NCBI GenBank assembly: GCA_025362535.1
Contig: JANYGE010000153.1
Location: 1 to 8,193 of the forward strand
Source: Hyphomicrobiales bacterium
GTDB taxonomy: Bacteria > Pseudomonadota > Alphaproteobacteria > Rhizobiales > Aestuariivirgaceae
DNA length: 8,193 bases
Direction of reading: 5' to 3'
Of this stretch, positions 1 through 6,007 are shown piece after piece (the stretch's first letter is position 1; every line of letters starts with the position of its first letter). The translations under genes were made by a program, and so were the position numbers. The notes beneath the pieces were generated by a model, which did no database searches, was not told the origin of the DNA, and saw only the letters and a program-made list of their open reading frames with translations.

Positions 1-570
1 GAGCCCAGCTATGCTGGCCTGCACGCTGTTAAGTCCAGAAGAAACGCGAGCAGAAATCATATCCATATTCACCACGGCAAGGCCAGCTCCGCCTCCCACC
101 AACAATGCCGTAAGCCCAAGGCCTGCCATCCTCAGCCACGGTGTTCTTGCTGCGGGCACCCGCTGACGCTCATCAGCAACAAAACTGCGCTGCTCTTGTT
201 GATATAAACGCCTGCGGCCATGAATATCGCTCAATGGTAAAGTTGGGCGCTGCGCTTGCTCAGAGGCACCATCATAAAGCTGCTGGGCTTGTGCAAAGCG
301 ATCATCCATCTTACGCTTAAACTCCTCATAAGCTTCGGGGCGTGCCACGTCGATAGCTGGCGAGCGTTCCGCTTTCTGGGCTAAATAGCGCGCACTCATC
401 GCCTCGCCCGCAGCGGCGGCATCCTTATGATGAAACCAGCTCGGGATTTTAGAGGCTTCAGTCCGGTTTGAATTCATGGCTGACATTTTCTCAGTATCAC
501 GGTGATCTTCGACTTGCGCCTCATTTTCAAAAATCTGAGCGAGGCCGCTATTGGCTGGTACATGGGTCAT
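1..570 (-). CDS. Unrecognised single-span membrane protein, N-terminal 190 residues (cut by window edge)
   Basis: An open frame with no stop runs from ATG at 570 to the left edge, so the C-terminus is missing. I do not recognise the family. Residues 1-140 are hydrophilic, rich in Ala, Gln, Glu and Arg and probably cytoplasmic, including an acidic/basic stretch at about 78-100. A hydrophobic Gly/Leu/Val/Ala segment at about 147-167 follows a basic patch (RQRVPAARTPWLR), which fits one transmembrane helix with N-in topology; the part beyond would then be periplasmic. The start is well supported: AGGAGG lies 6 bases upstream, and the ATG overlaps the TGA of the TAXI gene (ATGA), which suggests translational coupling. 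The coupling suggests the product works with the exported TAXI protein, but that is inference. Confidence 0.85.
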   Translation of the reverse strand, partial: MTHVPANSGLAQIFENEAQVEDHRDTEKMSAMNSNRTEASKIPSWFHHKDAAAAGEAMSARYLAQKAERSPAIDVARPEAYEEFKRKMDDRFAQAQQLYDGASEQAQRPTLPLSDIHGRRRLYQQEQRSFVADERQRVPAARTPWLRMAGLGLTALLVGGGAGLAVVNMDMISARVSSGLNSVQASIAGL

Positions 571-1508
571 GGTTCGCCTCCTGTTGGGGTGATGAGAGTG
601 GATGTGTCTGATCTGGTTTGCGATTGATCGAGCAGCTCTTGTGCTGTGGCGTGACGATTCCAGCCCAAGACCGTAGCTGCAAGATTTTCTGAAATTCCAG
701 CTCCGTGTGATTTATAGAGCTCTGTTTCAAATATTTTGAGTGCCGCAGAATGGCTTGATGCGCGCGGCCAATTTTGCACCGCCAAGGTGAGAGAAGCCGA
801 AATTGATTCAACCGTTTTGCCTTGCGCAATAAGCCCTGGCAAAACCTCAGAACTCAAGATGGCGGGCTGATAGACCTCACTCAAATTGGGTGGCATGGGC
901 AAACTGAGAATATGAAAGCGACCATCGCTCAACGCCGATTTTTGAAATGATGTTCCGAGAACCAATGCGGCATCGGCTTGGCCAGAGAGCAGCGCAGCAA
1001 CGGCCAATTCGCCTTGCTGAGGGACACGCAGGAATGGAATTTCCAGTGCACCAAACAAAATCTCCCCCGTGGCAAAACCTGCACTCTGCGCTGGCCCCGT
1101 GGCAATGCGCTTTCCGGCCAGTGCTGTGATGTTCTTAATGTCTGAACGTGCAATTATCACCACATCAAGCGGAGCGAGCTTTGCGATGTAAGCAATCGCC
1201 TTGCCATCAGCGATGAGATTTTGAGTGCGGGCATAAGCAAGCGTATCTGATGAAACTATAGCGGCATCAATATTTGGCATCTGCAATAGGTCAGAAAGCG
1301 CCTGCACTCCGCCAGCCCCGACAACGGGCAAAATGCGCAAATTATTTTCATGATCAAGATGGCTCGCAAGAGTCATGGCCTGTGCCAACCATTCCGGTTC
1401 GCTTGCCATAATGCTTACAACAGCATTGCCTGAACTTGTTTCCGCCAAAACAGGCAGAGACAATCCAAGAACACAATACCACCCAAGAGCGGGCAAGAGG
1501 CTTCTCAT
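567..1508 (-). CDS. TAXI-family (TRAP-type) periplasmic solute-binding protein
   Basis: This 313-residue protein resembles TAXI-family extracytoplasmic solute receptors, which deliver small organic substrates to TRAP permeases. Residues 1-22 look like a Sec signal peptide: a short basic start (MRS), a hydrophobic core, and cleavage after VLA. The mature part has the family layout: an early strand, then LRILPVVGAGGVQALSDLL (about 57-75), then a DAAIVSSDTLAYA segment (about 81-93) corresponding to the 'vdlaiv' strand, and a hinge region around VVIIARSDI. The length is normal for the family. GAAGGA lies 6 bases before the ATG. No TRAP permease is visible; the only coupled partner is the membrane protein overlapping its 3' end. 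The substrate is unknown. A PhnD/NMT1-like binding protein of another transporter type is an alternative. Confidence 0.75.
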   Translation of the reverse strand: MRSLLPALGWYCVLGLSLPVLAETSSGNAVVSIMASEPEWLAQAMTLASHLDHENNLRILPVVGAGGVQALSDLLQMPNIDAAIVSSDTLAYARTQNLIADGKAIAYIAKLAPLDVVIIARSDIKNITALAGKRIATGPAQSAGFATGEILFGALEIPFLRVPQQGELAVAALLSGQADAALVLGTSFQKSALSDGRFHILSLPMPPNLSEVYQPAILSSEVLPGLIAQGKTVESISASLTLAVQNWPRASSHSAALKIFETELYKSHGAGISENLAATVLGWNRHATAQELLDQSQTRSDTSTLITPTGGEP

Positions 1509-1523
1509 GCCAGTTCCTTCTAT

Positions 1524-1538
1524 TCAAAAATGCGCCAT
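1524..1538 (-). other. Possible 4-codon leader mini-ORF (MAHF) upstream of the TAXI gene
   Basis: On the minus strand an AGGAG (1549-1545) precedes an ATG (1538) by 6 bases. The ATG opens a four-codon frame, Met-Ala-His-Phe, closed by TGA. It is in frame with the TAXI gene, whose ATG comes 15 bases after the stop. It could be a translated mini-cistron that modulates downstream initiation, or chance. Only sequence layout supports it. Confidence 0.3.
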
Positions 1539-1569
1539 CCCGCTCTCCTGACTGCACGCAGCCAGCAAC

Positions 1570-1598
1570 GCCATTAAACATTCGCTAATGAATGTGGC
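1570..1598 (-). terminator. Weak hairpin after the citrate synthase gene
   Basis: ACATTC (1578-1583) pairs with GAATGT (1590-1595) around a six-base loop. An outer GCCA/TGGC pair (1570-1573 with 1595-1598) could extend it past a bulge, but uses T1595 twice, so only part can form. It lies about 25 bases after the citrate synthase stop. The stem is AT-rich and is followed by only three T residues on the minus strand, so termination would be weak and read-through into the TAXI gene is possible. Confidence 0.2.
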
Positions 1599-1619
1599 GA
1601 TGCAGGGGCAGTAAAAAGG

Positions 1620-2759
1620 TTATCTTTGGGCGAGGGGGATGTAAGGCCGAAGCTCCGGTCCGTCATAAAGCGTTAAGGGGCGGATTAAGATGTTGTTTTG
1701 TAATTGCTCCATGCATTGCACGGTCCAACCAGGAACCCGGCCCACCGCAAAGATCGGCACAAATAAATCTGGCGCGATGCCGTTCAAATAATAAATCACG
1801 CCTGAGTAAAAATCCACATTCACATTCACTCCAAAGCGCGAATAAGGCTTCATCGCATCCACCACGGCTTGCAGAATTGCAAACCATTTTGGCTCGCCCA
1901 TCTCCAGCGAAAGCCTTTCCACACCATCGCGCATATGCCGCGCGCGCGGATCTTCAGTGCGGTAAACCCGGTGGCCAAAACCAGTCACGGCTTCGCCAGC
2001 GGCCCGTTTGACCCTTACATAGGCGGCGGCATGTTCGGGTTCACCAATTTCTTGGGCCATCCGCATCACATCTTCTGCGGCTCCGCCATGAGCTGGGCCA
2101 GCAAGCGCCGCAATTGCCGCGGTCATTGCACCATGTAAATTGGCTTCGGTGCCGATCACTACGCGCGCCGCGAATGATGAAGCATTGCTGCCATGTTCGG
2201 CATGGAGAATGAGATCACGGTCCATCAATTGCGCTGCATCGGCAGAAGGTTTGCGTCCGGTGATCATCGCCAGAAAATGCGCTGCATGTGAGAGCGATAG
2301 ATCCGCTTGAGGCAGAGGTTTGCCTTTGCGAATGGCATCATGCGCCCCAACAATCATCGGAATTTGCGATGCAAGGCGCACACCCTTGGCACGGGTTGCA
2401 TCAATTGAGTTATCTGTTGCTTGCGGATCAAACGCGGCCAGTGCTGAAACGCACGTGCGCATCACATCCATTGGGTGGGCAGCTTTAAGAGTGGTGATAA
2501 TAGTGATAATTTCTGCAGGCAATTGCCGTGCGGCTTTCAGGGCAGCATCAAAATTTGCCAGTTGCGAAGCTGAGGGCAATTCGCCATGAAGCAGTAAGTA
2601 AGCCGTTTCTTCAAAACTGGACTGTTCAGCGAGATCATGTATCGAATAACCGCGATAGCGTAATTCACCTGCCTTACCATCAATAAAGGTGGTCGACGAG
2701 CGTTCAAAATAAACCCCTTTTAAACCCCGATGGATTTCTATTTTTTCTTCTGCTGACAT
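1620..2759 (-). CDS. Citrate synthase / 2-methylcitrate synthase family, short (type II-like) form
   Basis: The protein (379 residues) condenses acetyl-CoA, or possibly propionyl-CoA, with oxaloacetate. The family motifs are all present: RGLKGVYFERSSTTFIDG near the N-terminus, the oxaloacetate-binding HAEHGSN (His189), GPAHGG (His224), GFGHRVYR (His263) and NVDFYSG (Asp316), the last three giving the His-His-Asp catalytic set. The C-terminus RPLTLYDGP...RPYIPLAQR is also typical. The length fits the short dimeric type, not the longer (about 430 residues) GltA that usually serves the TCA cycle in alphaproteobacteria, so this may be a second copy. Two residues differ from the usual pattern: GWTVQ where most relatives have GWxAH, and HAEHG for HADHE. 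A TTG at 2765 is in frame, but the ATG at 2759 has GGGG seven bases upstream and is preferred. Citrate versus methylcitrate activity cannot be told here. Confidence 0.93.
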   Translation of the reverse strand: MSAEEKIEIHRGLKGVYFERSSTTFIDGKAGELRYRGYSIHDLAEQSSFEETAYLLLHGELPSASQLANFDAALKAARQLPAEIITIITTLKAAHPMDVMRTCVSALAAFDPQATDNSIDATRAKGVRLASQIPMIVGAHDAIRKGKPLPQADLSLSHAAHFLAMITGRKPSADAAQLMDRDLILHAEHGSNASSFAARVVIGTEANLHGAMTAAIAALAGPAHGGAAEDVMRMAQEIGEPEHAAAYVRVKRAAGEAVTGFGHRVYRTEDPRARHMRDGVERLSLEMGEPKWFAILQAVVDAMKPYSRFGVNVNVDFYSGVIYYLNGIAPDLFVPIFAVGRVPGWTVQCMEQLQNNILIRPLTLYDGPELRPYIPLAQR

Positions 2760-2779
2760 GCTCAAACCCCAGGTGAAGT
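2760..2779. promoter_or_regulatory. Very short divergent spacer between citrate synthase and pta starts
   Basis: Only 20 bases separate the two likely start codons. The spacer holds both ribosome-binding sites: AGGTGA (2771-2776) for the acetyltransferase and GGGG (minus strand, 2770-2767) for citrate synthase. It has no room for promoters, so each promoter must lie inside the opposite gene, or transcripts begin at or near the start codons. I see no convincing -35/-10 pair. Confidence 0.5.
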
Positions 2780-3676
2780 ATGACCAATGTGATCGACGAG
2801 GCCAAAGCCAAAATCAAGGGCCAAGGGCTAAAACTGGTGATGCCAGAGGGAGATGACCCGCGCATTCAAGCAGCGGCAAAAATGCTGGAACTGCAGAATC
2901 TGGCAGTTCCCATTATTTTTACGCAATCCCCCGCGCCATCATTAGCAGCGATTGCGCTGGTCCGCGTCCGCCGCGAAAAACTAACCGATGCCATGGCGAT
3001 CCGTTTGCTCAGCAAACCACTTTATGCAGCGGGTGCTTTGGTTGCTACGGGGCAAGCCAGCGCCATGCTCGCAGGTGCGGCCAACCCGACCGCCCGCGTC
3101 ATCGAGGCGGCTTTAATGACAATCGGCCTAGCAGAAAACATCAATACACCATCCAGTTTTTTTTTGATGCAATGGCCAGACAAGCGGCTGATATTTGCAG
3201 ATTGCGCCGTGAATGTGCAGCCCAGCTCAGAGCAACTGGCCGACATAGCAATCGCCTCAGCCGCAAGTGCCGCGAAGATTTTGGGCATTGCCCGCGTGGC
3301 GCTCTTGTCATTTTCTACCAAAGGCAGTGGCAGCCACCCAGATGCCGATAAAGTGGTGGAAGCTCTCCGTCTTGCGCGTGAACGCGCTCCACATCTTAAC
3401 ATCGATGGCGAATTGCAGGGGGATGCGGCTTTGTCTCCATCGGTCGCAGCGCGGAAACTCAAAGAGCCGAGTGCCGTGGCGGGCCAAGCCAATGTGTTGG
3501 TATTTCCCGATCTTGATGCCGGAAACATCGCCTATAAGTTGGCACAATATTTAGGCGGCGCGCAGGCCATTGGCCCGATCTTGCAGGGCTTCGCCAAGCC
3601 AGTCTCCGACTTATCACGGGGCGCAACTGTACAGGATATTGTAGATACGGCAGTCCTGCTTTTATCGATGAGGTAG
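2780..3676 (+). CDS. pta: Phosphate acetyltransferase (phosphotransacetylase)
   Basis: The enzyme interconverts acetyl-CoA plus phosphate with acetyl phosphate plus CoA. Family motifs run in order: [15 protein letters not shown] (19-33), [14 protein letters not shown] (98-111), FADCAVN (139-145), [10 protein letters not shown] (175-184), [10 protein letters not shown] (209-218), [17 protein letters not shown] (238-254) and [19 protein letters not shown] (265-283). Ser279, Arg280 and Asp286 match the known active-site Ser-Arg-Asp. At 298 residues it is some 20-30 shorter than classical enzymes such as that of Staphylococcus; the loss is in the variable stretch after residue 48. Wording such as [16 protein letters not shown]...TPSSFFLM resembles the short alphaproteobacterial Pta seen beside sulfoacetaldehyde acetyltransferase (Xsc), but neither xsc nor acetate kinase is here. 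AGGTGA lies only three bases before the ATG. It shares a 20-base divergent spacer with citrate synthase, another acetyl-CoA enzyme. Confidence 0.93.
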   Translation: MTNVIDEAKAKIKGQGLKLVMPEGDDPRIQAAAKMLELQNLAVPIIFTQSPAPSLAAIALVRVRREKLTDAMAIRLLSKPLYAAGALVATGQASAMLAGAANPTARVIEAALMTIGLAENINTPSSFFLMQWPDKRLIFADCAVNVQPSSEQLADIAIASAASAAKILGIARVALLSFSTKGSGSHPDADKVVEALRLARERAPHLNIDGELQGDAALSPSVAARKLKEPSAVAGQANVLVFPDLDAGNIAYKLAQYLGGAQAIGPILQGFAKPVSDLSRGATVQDIVDTAVLLLSMR

Positions 3677-3678
3677 AA

Positions 3679-3960
3679 TTATTTCAGTTCAATTTCAATA
3701 AAAGCATATTCGCTATCATTGGCGTTGATCACATCGTGCTCAACCCCTTCGCTGCGAAAATAGGGCACACCTTTTTTCATTTCGGCAAAGCTAGTGCCCT
3801 TCTCGGTTTCAAGTTTCACTTTTCCATCCATCAGCGGCACCACCACATAATCATGGCCATGCCGATGCCAGCCAGTGTTCTGGCCCGGCGCAAAGCGATA
3901 TTCGGTGACGATCACTTTTTCATTGTCGATGAATACAGTCGCTTTTGCGGTTCCAATCAT
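3679..3960 (-). CDS. Small single-domain cupin protein
   Basis: This 93-residue protein is a single cupin beta-barrel. Motif 1 is GWHRHGHDYVVVPLMDG (about 30-46), with His32, His34 and an Asp (37) where many cupins have Glu as metal ligands. Motif 2 is PYFRSEGVEHDVIN (66-79), with His75 as the remaining ligand and Asn79. No signal peptide is seen, so it should be cytosolic. The function is unknown; such proteins may bind a metal or small ligand. A longer frame reaches 3987, but ATG at 3960 is preferred: GGGAGA lies 6 bases upstream, and the longer start would overlap the Zur palindrome. It converges with pta, the stops being two bases apart. It diverges from zur across the Zur box, so zinc-dependent control is plausible (inference). 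Confidence 0.85.
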   Translation of the reverse strand: MIGTAKATVFIDNEKVIVTEYRFAPGQNTGWHRHGHDYVVVPLMDGKVKLETEKGTSFAEMKKGVPYFRSEGVEHDVINANDSEYAFIEIELK

Positions 3961-3991
3961 TTCACATCTCCCATTGCAAATTGCCATTTAT

Positions 3992-4004
3992 GTTATAATA
4001 TAAC
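3992..4004. promoter_or_regulatory. Zur box overlapping the zur -10 hexamer
   Basis: A perfect 13-base palindrome, GTTATAATATAAC, matches the core of the proteobacterial Zur operator (GTTATANTATAAC). The arms do not remain symmetric outside this core. It contains TATAAT (3994-3999), an ideal -10 hexamer for zur, so bound zinc-loaded Zur would block the polymerase. I see no good -35 at the expected spacing (CCATTG-like at 17 bases). The end of the box is only four bases before the zur ATG. It also sits 31 bases upstream of the cupin start on the other strand and may control both genes. Confidence 0.85.
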
Positions 4005-4008
4005 GCTC

Positions 4009-4473
4009 ATGTTTAAACCGCATCATAACCATGCCAAATGCACCGCGAAACTTATTTCACGCGCGGAGGAAGCCTGCGAACAACGCGGATCGCGGCTTAC
4101 CGACCAGCGCAAGGACGTTTTAGCGAGCATTGCTGAAAGCCATGTCGCAGTAGGTGCCTATGAAATTATCGAACGCATGGCTGCGCGTGGTCCGCGCCCC
4201 GCGCCAATCACGGTTTACCGTGTGCTCGATTTCCTGTTGGAACATAATCTGGTCCATAAAATCGAAAGCCGCAACGCCTTTGTGGCCTGCGCTTGCGTCC
4301 ATGACAACGCAACGCCAACCTTGTTGATTTGCGAGAGCTGTGGCGTGGTCGATGAAATTATGCAACCATTGGCCAATGAAAATCTGCAGAATGCCGCTTC
4401 AGCCAATGGCTTCAAAATAAATCGCACGGTGATTGAACTATCTGGCACCTGCCAAGCTTGTGCCAATGTTTAA
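4009..4473 (+). CDS. zur: Zinc uptake regulator Zur (Fur family)
   Basis: Zur is the zinc-sensing repressor that shuts off zinc import genes when zinc is plentiful. The 154-residue protein follows E. coli Zur closely: RLTDQR (29-34), recognition helix TVYRVLDFLLE (68-78), LVHKIES (His83), Cys94, and the structural zinc pairs Cys108/Cys111 (CESC) and Cys148/Cys151 (CQAC). Glu116 lines up with the known Glu ligand. The sensory segment reads VACACVHDN, with a second Cys96 and His98; ligand placement differs slightly from E. coli. The N-terminus holds a small His cluster (HHNH). An in-frame extension reaches 3736 but would read through the operator and antisense to the cupin, so ATG 4009 is chosen. 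There is no Shine-Dalgarno; with TATAAT at 3994 the transcript may be leaderless. It overlaps znuC by eight bases. Confidence 0.93.
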   Translation: MFKPHHNHAKCTAKLISRAEEACEQRGSRLTDQRKDVLASIAESHVAVGAYEIIERMAARGPRPAPITVYRVLDFLLEHNLVHKIESRNAFVACACVHDNATPTLLICESCGVVDEIMQPLANENLQNAASANGFKINRTVIELSGTCQACANV

Positions 4474-5203
4474 ACTTGTCGAACCACTAATCACCACGCA
4501 CAGGCTTGGGCTCACCATTGCCAACCGTAAAATTCTGGATGCAGTCAATCTCGCGGTGCGCGAAAGAGAAATCGTCACCATTATCGGGCCCAATGGTGCT
4601 GGCAAATCCACATTGGTTAAAGTAATGTTGGGTTTGGTTCAACAAACCCAAGGCACGGTGCAGCGCCGCGAGAATTTGCGTGTTGGCTATGTGCCGCAGC
4701 GCTTTCCGGTGACCAGCAATGTGCCTCTGTCGGTGCGGAGATTGCTCACCCTCACGCGCAAAGCAACCGATGCTGAACTACAGCAAGCCTTATTGGAAAC
4801 CGGAATTGAGCATTTGATCAATGCAAGAGTCGCAGAACTTTCCGGCGGTGAATTGCAACGGGCGCTTTTAGCGCGAGCTTTGCTGCGTCAGCCTGAGTTG
4901 TTGGTGCTGGATGAGCCTGTGCAGGCCGTGGATTTCAATGGCGAGCTCAAACTTTATGAATTGATCTCCTCAATTCGCAAAAGCCGAGGCTGCGGTATCC
5001 TGATGGTGAGCCATGATTTACATATGGTGATGGCCGAGAGTGATCGGGTGATTTGCTTGAATGGCCATATTTGCTGTGAAGGCAAGCCCGCCGCCGTGCA
5101 AAAAGATCCGGAATTCTTAAAGCTCTTTGGCCCCGCTGCGGTGCGCACGATCGCTGCTTACACGCATCATCATGACCATGATCACGAAAGTCACGGGCAT
5201 TAA
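4466..5203 (+). CDS. znuC: Zinc ABC transporter ATP-binding protein ZnuC
   Basis: ZnuC is the ATPase that drives zinc import through ZnuB. The 245-residue protein has a Walker A motif GPNGAGKST (41-49), Q-loop Gln78 (VPQRF), signature LSGGELQR (125-132), Walker B LLVLDEP (145-151), and H-loop His183 (VSHDLHMVMA). The segments VDFNGELKLYELI and LNGHICCEGKP are typical of ZnuC rather than of general ABC ATPases. The C-terminus ends in HHHDHDHESHGH (234-245), with seven histidines, likely to bind zinc. ATG 4466 is preferred over an upstream TTG at 4433; it overlaps the zur stop by eight bases, and with no strong Shine-Dalgarno, translation is probably coupled to zur. The znuB start follows its stop directly. 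Confidence 0.95.
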   Translation: MFKLVEPLITTHRLGLTIANRKILDAVNLAVREREIVTIIGPNGAGKSTLVKVMLGLVQQTQGTVQRRENLRVGYVPQRFPVTSNVPLSVRRLLTLTRKATDAELQQALLETGIEHLINARVAELSGGELQRALLARALLRQPELLVLDEPVQAVDFNGELKLYELISSIRKSRGCGILMVSHDLHMVMAESDRVICLNGHICCEGKPAAVQKDPEFLKLFGPAAVRTIAAYTHHHDHDHESHGH

Positions 5204-6001
5204 ATGAGCATCCTCACCGAACCCTTCTTCATCCGTGCGTTGCTCTCTGGCCTTGGCATTGCACTCATCGCAGGCCCAATTGGCTGCTTCATCGTCTGGC
5301 GGCGCATGGCTTATTTTGGTGAAACCCTTGCCCATGCTGGGCTTCTTGGCGTGGGCTTTGGCTTGTTGTTCAATATCAACATCACCTTGGGCGCTGTGGC
5401 CTCTGCCGTTCTGCTTGCACTTTTGTTGCTTGCTCTGAAGCGCCAGCGCCAAATTGCGGTTGATACCTTGCTCGGAATTTTATCGCACACCGCCTTGGCG
5501 CTTGGCCTGATCACGGTGGGCCTCGTCACGGGTGCGGTGAGCGGCCATCTCGATATTCTATTTGGCGATATTCTCACCGTGTCTAGCCATGACGTGCTGA
5601 TCGTCTGGGCAGGTGCTGTCGCTGTGTTGGCTGTCATCATTTATCTCTGGCGTGACCTGATCGCCATTTCCGTGCATGAAGATTTAGCCCGTGCCGAAGG
5701 TGTCAATGTTCCATGGGTGGAATTGATTTTCATGTTGACCATGGCTGCCATGACCGCCTTTGCTATGAAAATCGTTGGCCTGCTGCTGATCACCGCACTC
5801 ACCGTCATTCCCGCCGCCGCCGCGCGCCGCATATCATCATCACCGGAGGCTATGGCCATCTGGTCGAGCCTTTTTGCCGGTCTTGCCGTTGTTGCAGGTT
5901 TGATCATGTCGGCTTTATGGGGCACAATCGCCGGACCATCAGTGGTTCTCTGTGCCAGCCTCATCTTCGTCTTGACCTTGGCCGCGCCACAACGCAATTA
6001 G
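5204..6001 (+). CDS. znuB: Zinc ABC transporter permease ZnuB
   Basis: ZnuB forms the inner-membrane channel for zinc. The 265-residue protein is very hydrophobic, with roughly eight membrane segments judged by eye, and has the ABC-3 family motif MAYFGETLAHAGLLGVGFG (35-53). The C-terminal half shows the usual KIVGLLLITALTVIPAAAARR. Its length is normal for the family. The start codon abuts the znuC stop (TAA-ATG), so the two are probably made together from one message. The periplasmic zinc-binding partner ZnuA is not encoded in this window. Confidence 0.95.
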   Translation: MSILTEPFFIRALLSGLGIALIAGPIGCFIVWRRMAYFGETLAHAGLLGVGFGLLFNINITLGAVASAVLLALLLLALKRQRQIAVDTLLGILSHTALALGLITVGLVTGAVSGHLDILFGDILTVSSHDVLIVWAGAVAVLAVIIYLWRDLIAISVHEDLARAEGVNVPWVELIFMLTMAAMTAFAMKIVGLLLITALTVIPAAAARRISSSPEAMAIWSSLFAGLAVVAGLIMSALWGTIAGPSVVLCASLIFVLTLAAPQRN

Positions 6002-6007
6002 AGCATC

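Noticed and set aside
1354..1581. 75-codon minus-strand frame over the TAXI leader
   Set aside because: It overlaps the TAXI signal peptide region in a different frame and has no recognisable features.
1592..2011. Open frame of 139 codons on the plus strand
   Set aside because: It lies antisense to citrate synthase, has no recognisable protein motif, and reads like low-quality Arg/Ser/Pro-rich shadow sequence.
2760..2765. TTG start two codons upstream for citrate synthase
   Set aside because: GGGG would be one base from the TTG but seven from the ATG at 2759, so the ATG is favoured.
3022..3528. Open frame of 168 codons on the minus strand
   Set aside because: It lies wholly antisense to the well-supported pta gene and shows no family resemblance; long shadow frames are expected at this GC.
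3674..3681. Terminator between the convergent pta and cupin genes
   Set aside because: Only two bases separate the stops, and I see no hairpin with a T tract here.
3736..4008. N-terminal extension of zur by 91 codons
   Set aside because: It is antisense to the cupin and reads through the Zur box; Zur homology begins just after ATG 4009.
4433..4465. TTG start 11 codons upstream for znuC
   Set aside because: ATG 4466 fits the family N-terminus better and gives the usual short overlap with zur.
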